This document shows positions 20,219 to 31,400 of a stretch of DNA of 64,000 bases, in pieces; the stretch's first letter is position 1; every line of letters begins with the position of its first letter. The DNA is taken from positions 1 through 64,000 of the forward strand of contig JAHBMJ010002304.1 of the NCBI GenBank assembly GCA_018398765.1, read 5' to 3'. Both the position numbers and the translations under genes were made by a program. The notes below the pieces were generated by a model. That model was given only the letters and a program-made list of their open reading frames with translations. It was not told the DNA's origin and did no database searches. Origin of the DNA: Chromera velia. Lineage: Eukaryota > Sar > Chromeraceae.

Positions 20219-21434
20219 GGAAAAGAAATGAAAAGAAAGAAAAAAAGAGAGCCAAAGAAGAAAAGCTAAAATCTCTGATCTCTGACAGAAAAACAAAGCT
20301 CTGATCTCTGACAGAAAAACAAAGCTCTGATCTCTGACAGAGAAATCCCTCGGTCCCTTTTCTCTCTTACAATGAGAGACGCAAAGAGTCGACACTCGTC
20401 CTTCCCTTTCTTTCGTTTTCTCTTGTCACCTCGCCGGAATCAGCGAAGGATATCACCCCTTTTCGAATATCCGCAGCTCAAAGTCCCCTTCCTTCCTTCT
20501 CACTCACCTCGACTCATCGTTGTACATGGACACAGAGCAGTAAGCAATGGAGTGGGGGACCGTGTGCGTGTGGAATTCATCTCCGGGGAGGCGGATGGCG
20601 TCGTCAGACTCGGCAAGAGCCTGCATCACTGCATGCATTGACAGAGAGAAGGGGAGGGAACAGGGGGGGGGTGACAAAATGCACAAACCATAAAGAAGAG
20701 GGTATCCCCTCTTTTTTTCTGACTGACTGACGTTTGTTGAAGAAGGTCTCTCCTTTCATTTCGTGCCCGTCGGCTCTGACGATGGGGACGGTGTCCAGAG
20801 CAGTCTGGATGAAAGTCTCCAACTTCTCCACAGACCATCCCATCATCTGTGCCATGCGCTCTGTTTGCATCACAGAGGGACGGAAGGTGATTCTCGTGTC
20901 ATGGGTACCGCATCCCCCCACACCGACGTGATCACTTCCAGGCACCGGGTGGGCTCTTCCGTCCTTTTCGAAAGAGTCGTGTGCAGTCCCGAAAGATCCC
21001 CAGTTGTGCCACCAAGATCTGATACGGGGGTCCGGACCCTCCTCGTGTGTGTAGGGAACACCTCGATCGAGGAGAAGGACGTTACCGGGAACGTTGAGCT
21101 CTTCCATCCACTTGGACAGGAAGTACGCAGTGGTGCATCCCGCAGTACCGGCACCGGCAATGATTGCAGAGAACTGTTGTTTGTCAATGTCACTCAGAGA
21201 GACTGTAGCGTTATCAATATGATTCACAGGATCGGGTCTCGACTGCGCATTGGCAGTCTCCTTCCTGGTAGCAAAGTATCCAACGCCCGCAAGACCAGAA
21301 AACCCAGCCAGGGAGTAGAGCCACATTCGAGAGGCACCCCCGCTGTTTGCAGAGGCGGGGGAGGAGAAGAACCGTCTCCCGAGAAGACGAGCCCCCTCGC
21401 TGAAAACGCGGCGGCTTCCCAAGCCGTACATCAT
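17441..21434 (-). CDS. GMC-family FAD oxidoreductase, mitochondrially targeted
   Basis: Six exons join in frame: 21434-20732, 20629-20508, 19387-19099, 18932-18860, 18495-18169, 18008-17441, giving 693 residues. GMC enzymes oxidise alcohols, sugars or sterols with FAD; the substrate is not predictable here. Residues 1-30 are Arg-rich and lack acids, with RRFFSS resembling a mitochondrial cleavage site, followed by a hydrophobic segment (about 37-54). The FAD motif GAGTAGC is at 94-100, and GGCGTHDTRITFRPS is the second GMC signature region. Exon 3 has AVTAGALGAPSILQRSGVGP, a GMC hallmark. The C-terminal exon has HWMSTCKAG, LRVGSGASLPEITEANPHLT and the final NP motif, corresponding to the active-site His/Asn region. 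Intron 2 is occupied by a 700-bp purine tract. It is transcribed away from FRA10AC1, whose ATG is 550 bp away. Confidence 0.93.
19502..20225. repeat. Purine-tract satellite in the GMC intron
   Basis: A (GAGAAA)n tract follows an assembly gap of 27 N (19533-19559). Then a higher-order unit of about 74 bp, made of GGAAGGAAGG, AAAAG and GAAA blocks, repeats about six times to 20150, followed by (CAGA)n. One strand is purine for more than 600 bp. The Lys/Glu/Arg and Phe/Leu/Ser ORFs are artefacts. Confidence 0.92.
20255..20345. repeat. 26-bp tandem repeat
   Basis: CTCTGATCTCTGACAG plus an A-rich tail is repeated three times within the same GMC intron. Confidence 0.85.
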
Positions 21435-21983
21435 GTCGAATGTACTACAAAAGGCTAAATTCACACTCTAAAAAGGGTGCACGAAGAACAAATGGCGAAA
21501 TGACTCGTGTCTGCCGTTATCGCGTGTCTCAAAAGAGTACAAAACCGCTGTTCTGTCTCTGAATCGGCTAATCGGGTACAGGGTGAAAAATCGTGGTGGC
21601 ACGCAAAAACCGCCATGCACGCGGTCTTGTCCGTTATGCAGCAAATCAGTAAGACTTTTTGCATGTGCCACTTTTGGCCGCAAATTTGGCTTCCGGCGGC
21701 GCGGGACACCACAAAAGTCAGTCTGCCTCTCCACGATGTTCAGACCGTCTCGGACCACCACGGCTGTTTGACAAAAAGGAGGCAGAAGCTACACATAAGC
21801 AGCCATCAGACTTACCGGCCAGAACTGGTGGAACAATACATCCCCAACAAGTGTCCAGAGCGCCTCGGACTTAGCGAAGCGTAGAGCGAGGGGTTGAGTC
21901 CGCCGCTGAAGAATCAGAAGTGCATCCGAGCAACGCTCCTCAGCTTGCTTCCGGTCTTCCAATTTTCTACCAGCTGTGCTTCT
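21435..21983. promoter_or_regulatory. Shared upstream region of GMC and FRA10AC1
   Basis: The start codons of the two divergent genes are 549 bp apart. The interval has no repeats, has mixed composition and no clear TATA box, so a bidirectional promoter is likely by position only. Confidence 0.45.
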
Positions 21984-22522
21984 ATGAAGGCGTCCCGATT
22001 CGAACAGAGAGGGGACCACGCCCCGGACCTGCGAAAGAACGAAAGTGGCAAGAGATCATTCCAAGAGACCCTTCCACCCTCTCACAAGCCAGGAGCGTCC
22101 AGATTTGACCTCGCTACAGCCAAAAAGCCCGACTTCCTCTCTGAAGCCGTCAAGGCCAGTGCAAGCAGTGGGCTTTCGTCGTATGACAGACTGAAGGGCC
22201 TTGGAGCCTATCAACGCCATCTGGCTTTGGGCCGTTTTCTGGGAAAGGGTGTTGGTGAGAAGGCAGGGGGCGCAACGCAGAGTTCGTCTACGTCTTCGTT
22301 TTCTCGAGGGTTGGTGAAGACCGACTGGGACATTCTGAAGGAGAACCACAAATTCCTCAGAGACGAGGTCAGTGGTTGGGAATACATCTCTTCTTCCTCC
22401 TTTGCCCTCTTGCGTTCGAGCCCTCTTGCGGTGCCTGCTTTGATTCAGTGAGCACCGAAAAGGTCCTTGAGACATCTTTCGTCAAAAAGAGTGCCAGACA
22501 TTTGTTTTTGTGTGTGTGTGTG

Positions 22523-22556
<34 letters not shown>

Positions 22557-22662
22557 GGTGGCACAGTCGTTTGATTCCCTGGTGCGTATACAAGGGGAAT
22601 CGAAAAGGCTGTGCCGCTGTGTGTGCTTGCGTGTGGGCGTCCGTCGGTCCATCCGTCCGCGG

Positions 22663-22700
<38 letters not shown>

Positions 22701-22807
22701 AGGTGGCACAGTTGTTTGATTCCCTAGTGCGTATACACGGGGAATCGAAAAGGCTGTGCCGCTGTGTGAGCTTGCTTGTCGGCGTCCGTCTGTCCATCCG
22801 TCCGCGG

Positions 22808-22838
<31 letters not shown>

Positions 22839-23085
22839 GGTGGCACAGTTGTTTGATTCGCTGGTGCGTATACAGGGGGAATCGAAAAGGTTGTGCCGCT
22901 GTGTGTGCTTGCTTGTCGGCGTCCATCCGTCCATCCGTCCATCTGTGTGTGTGTGCGTGTGTGTGTGTGTGTGTGTGTATAGGTGGCACAGTTGTTTGAT
23001 TCCCTGGTGCGTATACAGGGGGAATCGAAAAGGCTGTGCCGCTGTGTGTGCTTGCGTGTGGGCGTCCATCCGTCCATCCGTCCGT

Positions 23086-23124
<39 letters not shown>

Positions 23125-23230
23125 GGTGGCACAGTTGTTTGATTCGCTGGTGCGTATACAAGGGGAATCGAAAAGGCTGTGCCGCTGTGTGTGCTTGCTT
23201 GTCGGCGTCCGTCTGTCCATCCGTCCGCGG

Positions 23231-23267
<37 letters not shown>

Positions 23268-23371
23268 GGTGGCACAGTTGTTTGATTCCCTGGTGCGTAT
23301 ACAAGGGGAATCGAAAAGGCTGTGTCGCTGTGTGTGCTTGCTTGTCGGCGTCCGTCGGTCCATCCGTCCGT

Positions 23372-23407
<36 letters not shown>

Positions 23408-23579
23408 TTAGGCTCTGTGTGTGTAGAGTTGGCACAGTTGTTTGATTCCCTGGTGCGTATACACGGGGAATCGAAAAGGCTGTGCCGCTGTGTGAGCTTG
23501 CTTGTCGGCGTCCGTCTGTCCATCCGTCCGCGGTTGTGTGTGTGTGTGTGTGTGTGTGTGTCCGTGTGTGTGTGGGCGC

Positions 23580-23610
<31 letters not shown>

Positions 23611-23770
23611 TAGTTTGTGTGTGTTTGCAGCTGGTGTGTGTGTGTGTGTGTGCGTGTGTGTAGAGGTGGCTCAGTTGTTTGATTCCCTGGTGCGTATGCA
23701 AGGGGAATCGAAAAGGCTGTGCCGCTGTGTGTGCTTGCTTGTCGGTGTCCGTCTGTCCATCCGTCCGTGG

Positions 23771-23806
<36 letters not shown>

Positions 23807-24266
23807 GTGCAGAGGTGGCACAGTTGTTTGATTCCCTGGTGCGTATGCAAGGGGAATCGAAAAGGCTGTGCTGCTGTGTGTGCTTGCGTGTCTCTTGACA
23901 ATGAGCAGAAAGAATAGGAGGGAAAGAAACCATACACTCAGTCTGTCTGTTTGTCTGTCTCTCTGAAGGAATGCGGGAGAAGAAGAAACACATGGTCTGC
24001 CTGCCTGTCTGTCTGAAAGAAAGGAAGCGATTCCGAAAAAGTGAAGTGAAGAAAAGGCGATATAGTCTGTCTGTAAGAAAGGGGGGGAGAAGAAGAAACA
24101 GATAGTCTGTCTTCTGAAAGAAGGGAACAGAAAAAGGAAAGAAAAGACAACATAGTCTGTCTGTCTGTTTCGAGAAGGACAGAAAGAACCGAAACAACAT
24201 GCAGTCTGCCGTGCTGTCTGTTCTATACGTGAAAAAACGAAGAGGGGCAAAATGAAAGAAGCAAAT

Positions 24267-24302
<36 letters not shown>

Positions 24303-24310
24303 CCTCTCTC

Positions 24311-24341
<31 letters not shown>

Positions 24342-25037
24342 GGCGCTCTCTTACTTCCTTCTCCCCCCCCCCTGCATGCGCTCGGTGTTTATCGCTCTTT
24401 CCCCCTGTGTGTGCAGAAAGCAGAGGACGGCTCCTGGGAGGCCAAGCTGGCAAAGCGCTACTACGACAAGCTGTACAAAGAGTACGTGATCTGCGACTTG
24501 TCGAGATACCGGAAGGGTCAGATAGGCATGAGATGGAGGACGGAGGCTGAGGTCATCAGGGGGGAGGGGCAGTTCAGTTGCGGGAATAAACATTGTAGTG
24601 AGAGGCACCAGCTGAACAGCTACGAGGTGAACTTTGCGTATAAGGAGGATGGGCAGATGAAGCAGGCTCTTGTCAAAGCTCGTCTGTGTCCATCGTGTGC
24701 TTACAAGTTGAACTACAAGTACATCAAGGCTTGGAAGAAACAGCGGAAAGCAGAGAAGGCTTGGAAGAAACTGAAGGGCGAGGCGAAGGAAGAGAGACTG
24801 AAGGAAGAGGAGACGGGAGGAAGAGATGGGTTATTCACTGATGGAGTGGAAAGAGAGGGCGTGGAGGAGGAGGAAGAAAGGGAAGAAGAGTACAATGAGG
24901 AGGTGGCTGGAGAAAAGAAAATGGATGCAGCTACGCTGAGAGAACTGGAAAAGCTTGCATGGGCAGGCCCCCGACCAGAGGAGGCAAAGACCCGACAAGA
25001 TGAATTTGATGACTTCTTGAAGGATATGATTTTGTAA
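21984..25037 (+). CDS. FRA10AC1: FRA10AC1-like spliceosome-associated protein
   Basis: Two exons, 21984-22367 and 24417-25037, join in phase 0 to give 334 residues. The first ATG in frame is used; the open frame upstream has no ATG. The sequence follows the FRA10AC1 family closely: TDWDILKENHKFLRDE at the end of exon 1, then WEAKLAKRYYDKLYKEY, CDLSRYRKGQIGMRWRTE, GEGQFSCGNKHC and VKARLCPSCAYKLNY. The paired CGNKHC and CPSC could bind zinc. The C-terminal third is a charged Lys/Glu helix ending in EFDDFLKDMIL. Human FRA10AC1 is a nuclear protein found with spliceosomes; a role in splicing is inferred by family. The single 2-kb intron carries nine hairpin repeats and GT tracts. Confidence 0.93.
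22500..23890. repeat. Nine-copy hairpin minisatellite with GT tracts
   Basis: Inside the FRA10AC1 intron a unit of roughly 140-150 bp repeats nine times (unit starts near 22556, 22701, 22838, 22981, 23124, 23267, 23426, 23664 and 23813). Each unit has GGCACAG...GATTCCC, a 13-nt loop, then GGGGAATC...CTGTGCC, so it can fold into a stem-loop, followed by a GTCCGTCC-rich block and a (GT)n tract. A (GC)n/(GT)n insertion lies in unit seven (23576-23612). Long His/Thr ORFs on the minus strand are artefacts. Confidence 0.92.
23935..24345. repeat. CTGT-rich satellite plus CT/GT tracts
   Basis: Degenerate units of about 60-70 bp, each with GTCTGTCTGT followed by a purine-rich AGAAAG section, run from 23935 to 24200; (CT)n and (GT)n tracts follow at 24270-24345, upstream of the exon 2 acceptor. 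Confidence 0.85.
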
Positions 25038-26239
25038 TTTAAATTCAATACGTGTCAAACATGCATATATCCAAAAACGTATAAAAACACGTAAATCATG
25101 ATGTGTCAGACGTGATTTTCGAGTTTTGCGTATGCACGTGTAATATCATACTAATATGTTGATTGATTGATTCAAGTTGATTGATTGATAGGTTCCGCAC
25201 TAGGCCTTCCCGCTATTGATTGATTGATTGATTGATATGTTCCGCCCTAGGGCCTTCCCGCTATGTTTATCTGTCGCTATGTCTATCTGTTGCCAAAGCT
25301 AGCAGGGATAAATATGTCCACTGTTTGGATTAAGAATACATTTATTTCAAAATTAGCAGTTCTTATCGATCTAAAAGCTGTGGCCCAACCTGTGGGAAAA
25401 GTTCGAACTGTAAGAAAAAAATATTAGGAAGTAGATCTAGAAGTAGATCAAGAAAAAAAAATTAAAAATGAATCATCCTAGGCTCTGCACTCCATAAAAA
25501 AAAAAAAAAGAAAAAAAAAAAGAAAGTTTCCAATCTTTTTTTTCTTTTTTTATTTATCTACCAAAACATATGCAGTTTTTATACTACTATATGATAGATA
25601 TGCAACACCCCATGTAACACTCTTGCAACTCTTGAACAACAGTTGTTTGCCTGTTGACTACCATGATAATTGATAAATAAAAAAAAAAATCTACGTCGCA
25701 GTTGTGGACGGTCTCTTGAAAAACGATGCCGCAGATAGAGATCATCTTGATTATATTTTTTGAAGTGACACTTAGGTTCAGGGAGGTTTTCTTCTTCTTC
25801 TTTGTTTTCGCTCTTTTTCATCAGACTGTTTCTTTTGGTTATGTGTTTCTTATACCATGTCTTCAAGCTGTTTATAGTATATACATTTATATAGTTTTCC
25901 CCCTGAGCTCCATTGCTCTTACTTTGTCATCATCTTGGTCCTTTCCTTATGCCATTTCATCATATATAATTTTCATGCAGGGAGTCACTGGCTGGGCGCA
26001 GAGAGGAAGAATTAGGAAGAATTGATATCCTAGTTGATATTTTTCCACGGAAAAAGAGAGCATTAAAGATGGTTTGATTTCTAGCCAAAATCTTAGCTAA
26101 TTAATTTAAATTCCCGGGTATAAAATCATGGAAAATCATAGCATAAAAATTTATAAAATCATAGCGACCTGGGCTGTAACCTGACACCTGCAAGGTCAAT
26201 CAATCGGCCAATCATAATAAATATTAATTAATATAAAGA

Positions 26240-26279
<40 letters not shown>

Positions 26280-26340
26280 CAAACAACTGTATTAAACAAT
26301 AGTGATTCAATCAATTTATATGTTAACTATATGTTAAACT
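25038..26340. other. AT-rich spacer with short repeats
   Basis: At 25165-25265 a unit of GATT repeats plus TTCCGC.CTAG.GCCTTCCCGCTAT occurs twice in tandem. A (TA)n tract is at 26242-26275. No gene is supportable. Confidence 0.55.
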
Positions 26341-27230
26341 TTAACTATGTGTACATTTCAACTTAACGTTGTAACCATATTTTTTTCTTCAGGCTCATGT
26401 TATCTAAACCTTCAGAATGACTGCCTGCGCTGGGCCGCCTGGGGTCTTATGTATAACTGGAGAGGCAGGAAGGAAGCAGTTTTCTTCAGTTTGATCTTCA
26501 TCCATGCCAGTGCTGCTTGCGTCTCTTTCTGAGTCCGAAGGACGTGAATGGCTGTACAAACAAGGTAGGAACAGACGAGAACATTTCTGTCCCTCTCGTC
26601 TTTCCTCGCTTTGCACATGCGCAGTCAGCGGTACCCCGGAAGCAGAGAGAGACCATTCTCAGAAGCCACCTGCAGCGTGTTTTCCTTTTTTCTCTATGCC
26701 CTGATAGCAAGTTTAAAGAAATACTCAGGGCATTGGGGTGGGAGCTTTTGCAATTCGGATTCAGCAAAGAGGAGGTTCAGAAAGCGACAGACAGCCTGTT
26801 CTATTCAGTGGGTGAATCATCTTGCGATCTGTTTCACTTGGTATAATCGACCTTCGGCCTGCATCGTACACAATTGAATATCGGATCCACTCGTGTTTTG
26901 TTTTGTTTTGTTTGCACTGCTGCACGATGGTTCTCGGCATTCAAGTTCTTCAAGCATCCATTTGGTTTGGCTTAGGTAATGGTTCAAGGTTTGGTCTCGG
27001 TAACGGCTTAAGTGAGTTATGGCTCGATATGAAATTAATCGTTGCAAAGTGTTGCGATATGCATGCAATGTTGCAGGCAGCATGCAATGCTCGCACGCGT
27101 ATGCTTTTTGAGCCGCAATGCTTGAGGAGTACGTTTGCTTTGCGAGCGTATTGCTCAAGCTCGAGTCGCAGTTTGTGGCGTGAGCCCTTGATGAGCTTCT
27201 AGGCTTGTAAGCTGCTTCACGGATAACTAT
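26340..27230 (+). other. Region with one possible coding segment
   Basis: The + frame from 26517 to 26846 contains FKEILRALGWELLQFGFSKE and the following VQKATDSLFYSVG, which look like a helical folded protein, but the upstream part is not convincing and no splice partner was found. It is at best an exon remnant. The rest of the stretch shows nothing. Confidence 0.28.
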
Positions 27231-27289
27231 GTTCTACCAACTCAAAACTTCTGTCGGCAACGTGAAGACAGAAACTCTAGCCTCCTAGA

Positions 27290-28115
27290 GGGCTTCCCCA
27301 GGCGGTCCTTACGGACCGCCTGCGGCACTCCAGGCACTTAGGGGGTCCTTCTGCATTCTCTCTATAGTATGAAAAACGTTTAAAAAAATTTAAAAATGCC
27401 TTTATTCTAGGATTTAGTATCTGAACGCAACTTTAAAGATTCATTTACAATACCTCAAATTCAATCAATAAATCAAAATTTTTATATAATTCTAGATATT
27501 ATTTTATAGAAAAGAATTAAATTAAATTTTTTGAATAATTTTCCAGAGTAAATTTTCACTCTGCAATAAGTTTATAAACAATGCAAAGTTGCATGTGTCA
27601 CTTTTTGTTTACTTAGATTGGCACCTCCCAGACAAGCTCAAAATCTTTTGCCTCATCATGGTGGTAAGGGACACAGGCATCGATTGCCTGTCTGAATGTT
27701 CTGCGGCGGTTCTCTTCAGTGACAAGAGTGAGAAGAGACGAAAGTTGAAAGCAACCATCAACTTAATGTGTATCCACTGGTATCTATCGCTGATCATGAC
27801 CGCCGAACAAAAAGTTGCTGCCGGTCTGTATGACCTGGTCAGACCTTTGATGTGCGGCATGCATATATAGATCGCGAGGTCGCGTCGGCGTGTCCCTCGC
27901 ACGAACCCGGTCGGGCATGTGCATCGTGGTTCGTGACGACAAGGTCGGTACCTTTAGCACCGACCTTTGCCCCAAGCAACTCTCAACAACTGCCTGGGGC
28001 TTCGCCCCAAGCAGCTCTATATAAACTTCGGTAAAACCACCTGGGGTCGCCCCAGGCGGCCCTGGCAGGCCGCCTGCGGCGTGCCTGGGGTACCCCAGGC
28101 GCCCCAGGCAGGTTT
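27290..28115. repeat. GC-rich hairpin cluster
   Basis: Short perfect stems are concentrated here: AGGCGGTCC/GGACCGCCT (27300-27321), CACGAACC/GGTTCGTG (27900-27935), AAGGTCGGT/ACCGACCTT (27941-27967), GGGGC/GCCCC (27996-28008), CCTGGGG/CCCCAGG (28040-28056), AGGCGGCC/GGCCGCCT (28054-28075) and the palindrome GCCTGGGGTACCCCAGGC (28083-28100). They stand in AT-rich surroundings. No protein or known RNA is recognised. Confidence 0.6.
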
Positions 28116-28452
28116 AGACAGCATGCTCAGGCTTTTAATCTGTTCTATTTTTTTACGATTATTTACGATCATACTTAGTACTAAAATTTATCTAGAAAAT
28201 TCATACTAGAATCCACGAGTCCTGCAACCAGATCAAGTGTTTCAGTGTTTGGTTATGATATAATATAATTTACAAATAGTATGTTTATAATACTTTATAT
28301 ATATGTCGACGGTTGTATATATGCAGCAGTAGAACTTAAGTTACAAGTTAAGTAAGCTTGAAGCGGCTTGAGCGATGCAAAGCGTACGATAGTGTACGAA
28401 AGAGGTTGCACACCTTCGGAGGCACACGACCGGATAACCTGTCAGTCTTTAT

Positions 28453-31400
28453 CTAGCCCTCTTCCCCTGCTGCGCCTGACTGTTTGCTTTTTTGTCGAGG
28501 GCTCTCCGTCAGGACCTTTGGCTCTGGCCCCGATCTGGCACATGGAGGCTGGTCCGAGGGGGGACAGGGAGACGGCGGCACGGAGGGGGGTCTTCCTGAA
28601 GGAGACGGAGACGGAGAAGGAGAGGGGGTGTGGGACTGCACAGTGGAGTCTACTGTGGAGAAAGGGGGCCGTGAACTTTCTCTTTCTCCTGCCCCCCCAC
28701 AGCCTCCGTTCCCATGGGGCGATTCCTGAAATTTCATCTCGAAAGCCGTAGACCCTCCTTCACCTTCACCTGCCCCAGACGCACTGTGCGACTCCGAGTG
28801 TGTCTGTTGGTGTTGGTGATGCTGTCTCCATGCGTGCACCTGTCGTTCTCTTTTTTTCTCCGACCGTCCCATCAAGAAGAGACGGAGACGGTGGGGGGGT
28901 GGCATGGCGCTGTGAGTGACGTCCTGGTGGTCTGCCGCAGAGTATCTGACCGCAGACTCTTTCCGCGTGCGCTGACGCAGACAGGCACCCATCGCACCGA
29001 GGAACGGAGCCCGGCTGCACCACTCTCATGCGCCATTCAGCGTTTAGACTCAAGAAGGGGGAAGTACAAAAGTCGACGAAACAATGATACAATATTAGAC
29101 AATCCACATCCTTCATTCCATTATGACTGCGATGCGTGTTTTCGCTTGGGCCGCATCCATTGAAGGTCGGAGGAGAGAAACAGACAGGGCCCAAAGTGCA
29201 CAATTAAGTGAAAAGGGGAAGGGAAGCAGTCCGTGTCCATGTCGGATGCTCAGTTTCCCTGGATGGCAACTCGACAGAATCCAACATGTCTTGCCTATCA
29301 CTAATCGCTGCGTTGGTTGTTCACTTCACCCTCCCCTCCCGGCCACTGACTTGACAAAAGTTGCCTTGCACTTTCCCTGCGACCAGTAGTGTATGGAGTG
29401 CTGGATGGAGGATAGGTACTCTGGGAGGTTCAGGTACTGTCCCACAAACACGATCCTGTAGGGCGTACAGGAAGAAGCACAAACACGTACACAGACACAC
29501 AGACGCAGACGCATACATGTGTATGGAGAAAAAGAGAATGACACACGGAATGACGAAACGCTCTCCCTCCATCTTCCCCCATGCTCTTCGTTCCTTTCAT
29601 CACCCCAGAAAGACGAGCGAGTCTCTCTTCCGTCACAGCACGGCACACAGATCGACCACCAAGGGAAACAAGAAGAAAGAAAACCTTCGAATTTGTTTCG
29701 CCCACTCTGCTGACGGAACCAACCGACAACAATCGAAAGAAACAGCCAAGCACAATTGACGGAACCAACCGACAACAATCGAAAGAAACAACCAAGCACA
29801 ATTGAAGGAACCAACCGACAACAATCGAAAGAAACAACCAAGCATGGTTGAAGGAACCAACCGAGGACAATTGAAGACGACTGCATTGAAGAAGGCAAGC
29901 TGCGCGATGTTGAAGCACATCATCGTCAGGAGCGACTTCGCGAGGTCTCGTGCCTGCATGCATGCACGCACGCACACACACACACACACACACACACTCA
30001 TACAGAGATAGGGAAATGGAAGTTGTCTAACAGACAGGATCTGCAGGACCAAAACGAAACATGGCCAGGCAGAGACGGACAGAAATTTCTCCGCCTGAAC
30101 TGCTGAGAGAGACACACAAGACCGTCTTTTATATTCTCCGTCACCTCTGCTGTGCTGGCTCAATATTTTGCCATACTCGTTTCATCCTATCGCTTCTCAG
30201 CTCTTCCACCAGCGGATGAGGATGCACACACAGACTGCAGACCGAATATCCCTTCTACAAACAAATGGACAGACAGACTGACCGAATATCCCGCAGAAGC
30301 CACAGGCGACACAGAGGGAAGAAAGGAGTCAGATTCTTCCTTCTCGGCGTCCATCCCGTCTTCTCCTGCGCTCCCCTCTCCCCCTCTCGATTGACCGTTG
30401 CCACTTCCCTGCCCCCCCTCCTTCATAAACTCTTCTAAGCCCACTTCCCTCCAACTCGCCGCAAAACAGCTTTGCGTCGCTCGGGTCGGAAGAGCAGGAA
30501 ACCAGTCGCCCACCTCCCCCTCCCCCCCTCTCTCACTACACGGTTTAGTGGCATCAAACGCCTCAACAGGCAAACGAATTGTGACACCTCTCTCACCACA
30601 TGAGCCCTCGGTCCGTCCCCTTGCCGGTCCATCTCTCCCTTCTTCAAAGGGCACCAGGAGGGGGCCTGCAGACTGCGAGGTCGGTATGCGTCCCTTCGGA
30701 CCCTCAGAGACCGTGGGTGCAGGGGAGGGACACTGGTTAGTCGACGCATTGGAACAGGGAGAAGGAGACTGCAGCCGCCGTCTCCTTCCCTTCTGCCCCC
30801 GCACTTTAGTGGCAGGGGGAACGAGAAGTTTCTCCCCCCCCCTCCTGCTGTGGCTGTTTCCATTTGCCATGGCTGACCCCTCCTGTGTCGTCGCTTGACC
30901 ATTCGAGCTCACATTCCCCACACTCTCTGCATACCCGAGGTTCCCAAAGGAAGCAGAGGGAGACGCGGAAGAACGAGCACCTTCTGAGGTTGCCCAGTAA
31001 CAAGAGGGAGCTTCGGAAGGGGCCATAAAGGTGTGAACATCACTGTCAGCCACTGTCGCCATCCCACTCTCTGACCCATTGCAATTGGCATACCGAGAAT
31101 GGGACAATGAGGGTGAGAGGGAAGGGGCAGGTTCACTCACAAGTTCATCTTCATCTTCCGCTTCTTCATCCTCATTCTCTCCCTCTCCGCAATCCTCATC
31201 ATATTCAAACTCATCCTCTTCTTCCTCCTCCCCATCGTTATCCATGTGAAAGAGCGAAGACCCCTCTCTCTCCCCTCCAAACGCGCTTCTCGCTTCAGGG
31301 GACACAACAGAAGGGGGCCCCGTTGGAGCCGGGTGTACACTGCTGCCCTCTGCAGGTAGGTTGACCTGTCTGCTCCATCCTCCTGGAGACAGACTTGCAG

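Noticed and set aside
19424-20395. Lys/Glu/Arg and Phe/Leu/Ser ORFs of about 300 codons
   Set aside because: Produced by the purine satellite in the GMC intron; they include undetermined bases and are open on both strands.
22556-23880. CRISPR-like array
   Set aside because: The units are 140-150 bp, the intervening parts are GT tracts rather than unique spacers, and the genome is eukaryotic.
22369-24250. Minus-strand ORFs of up to 572 codons, rich in His-Thr repeats
   Set aside because: They are translations of (GT)n tracts and the hairpin minisatellite in the FRA10AC1 intron; three frames are open at once.
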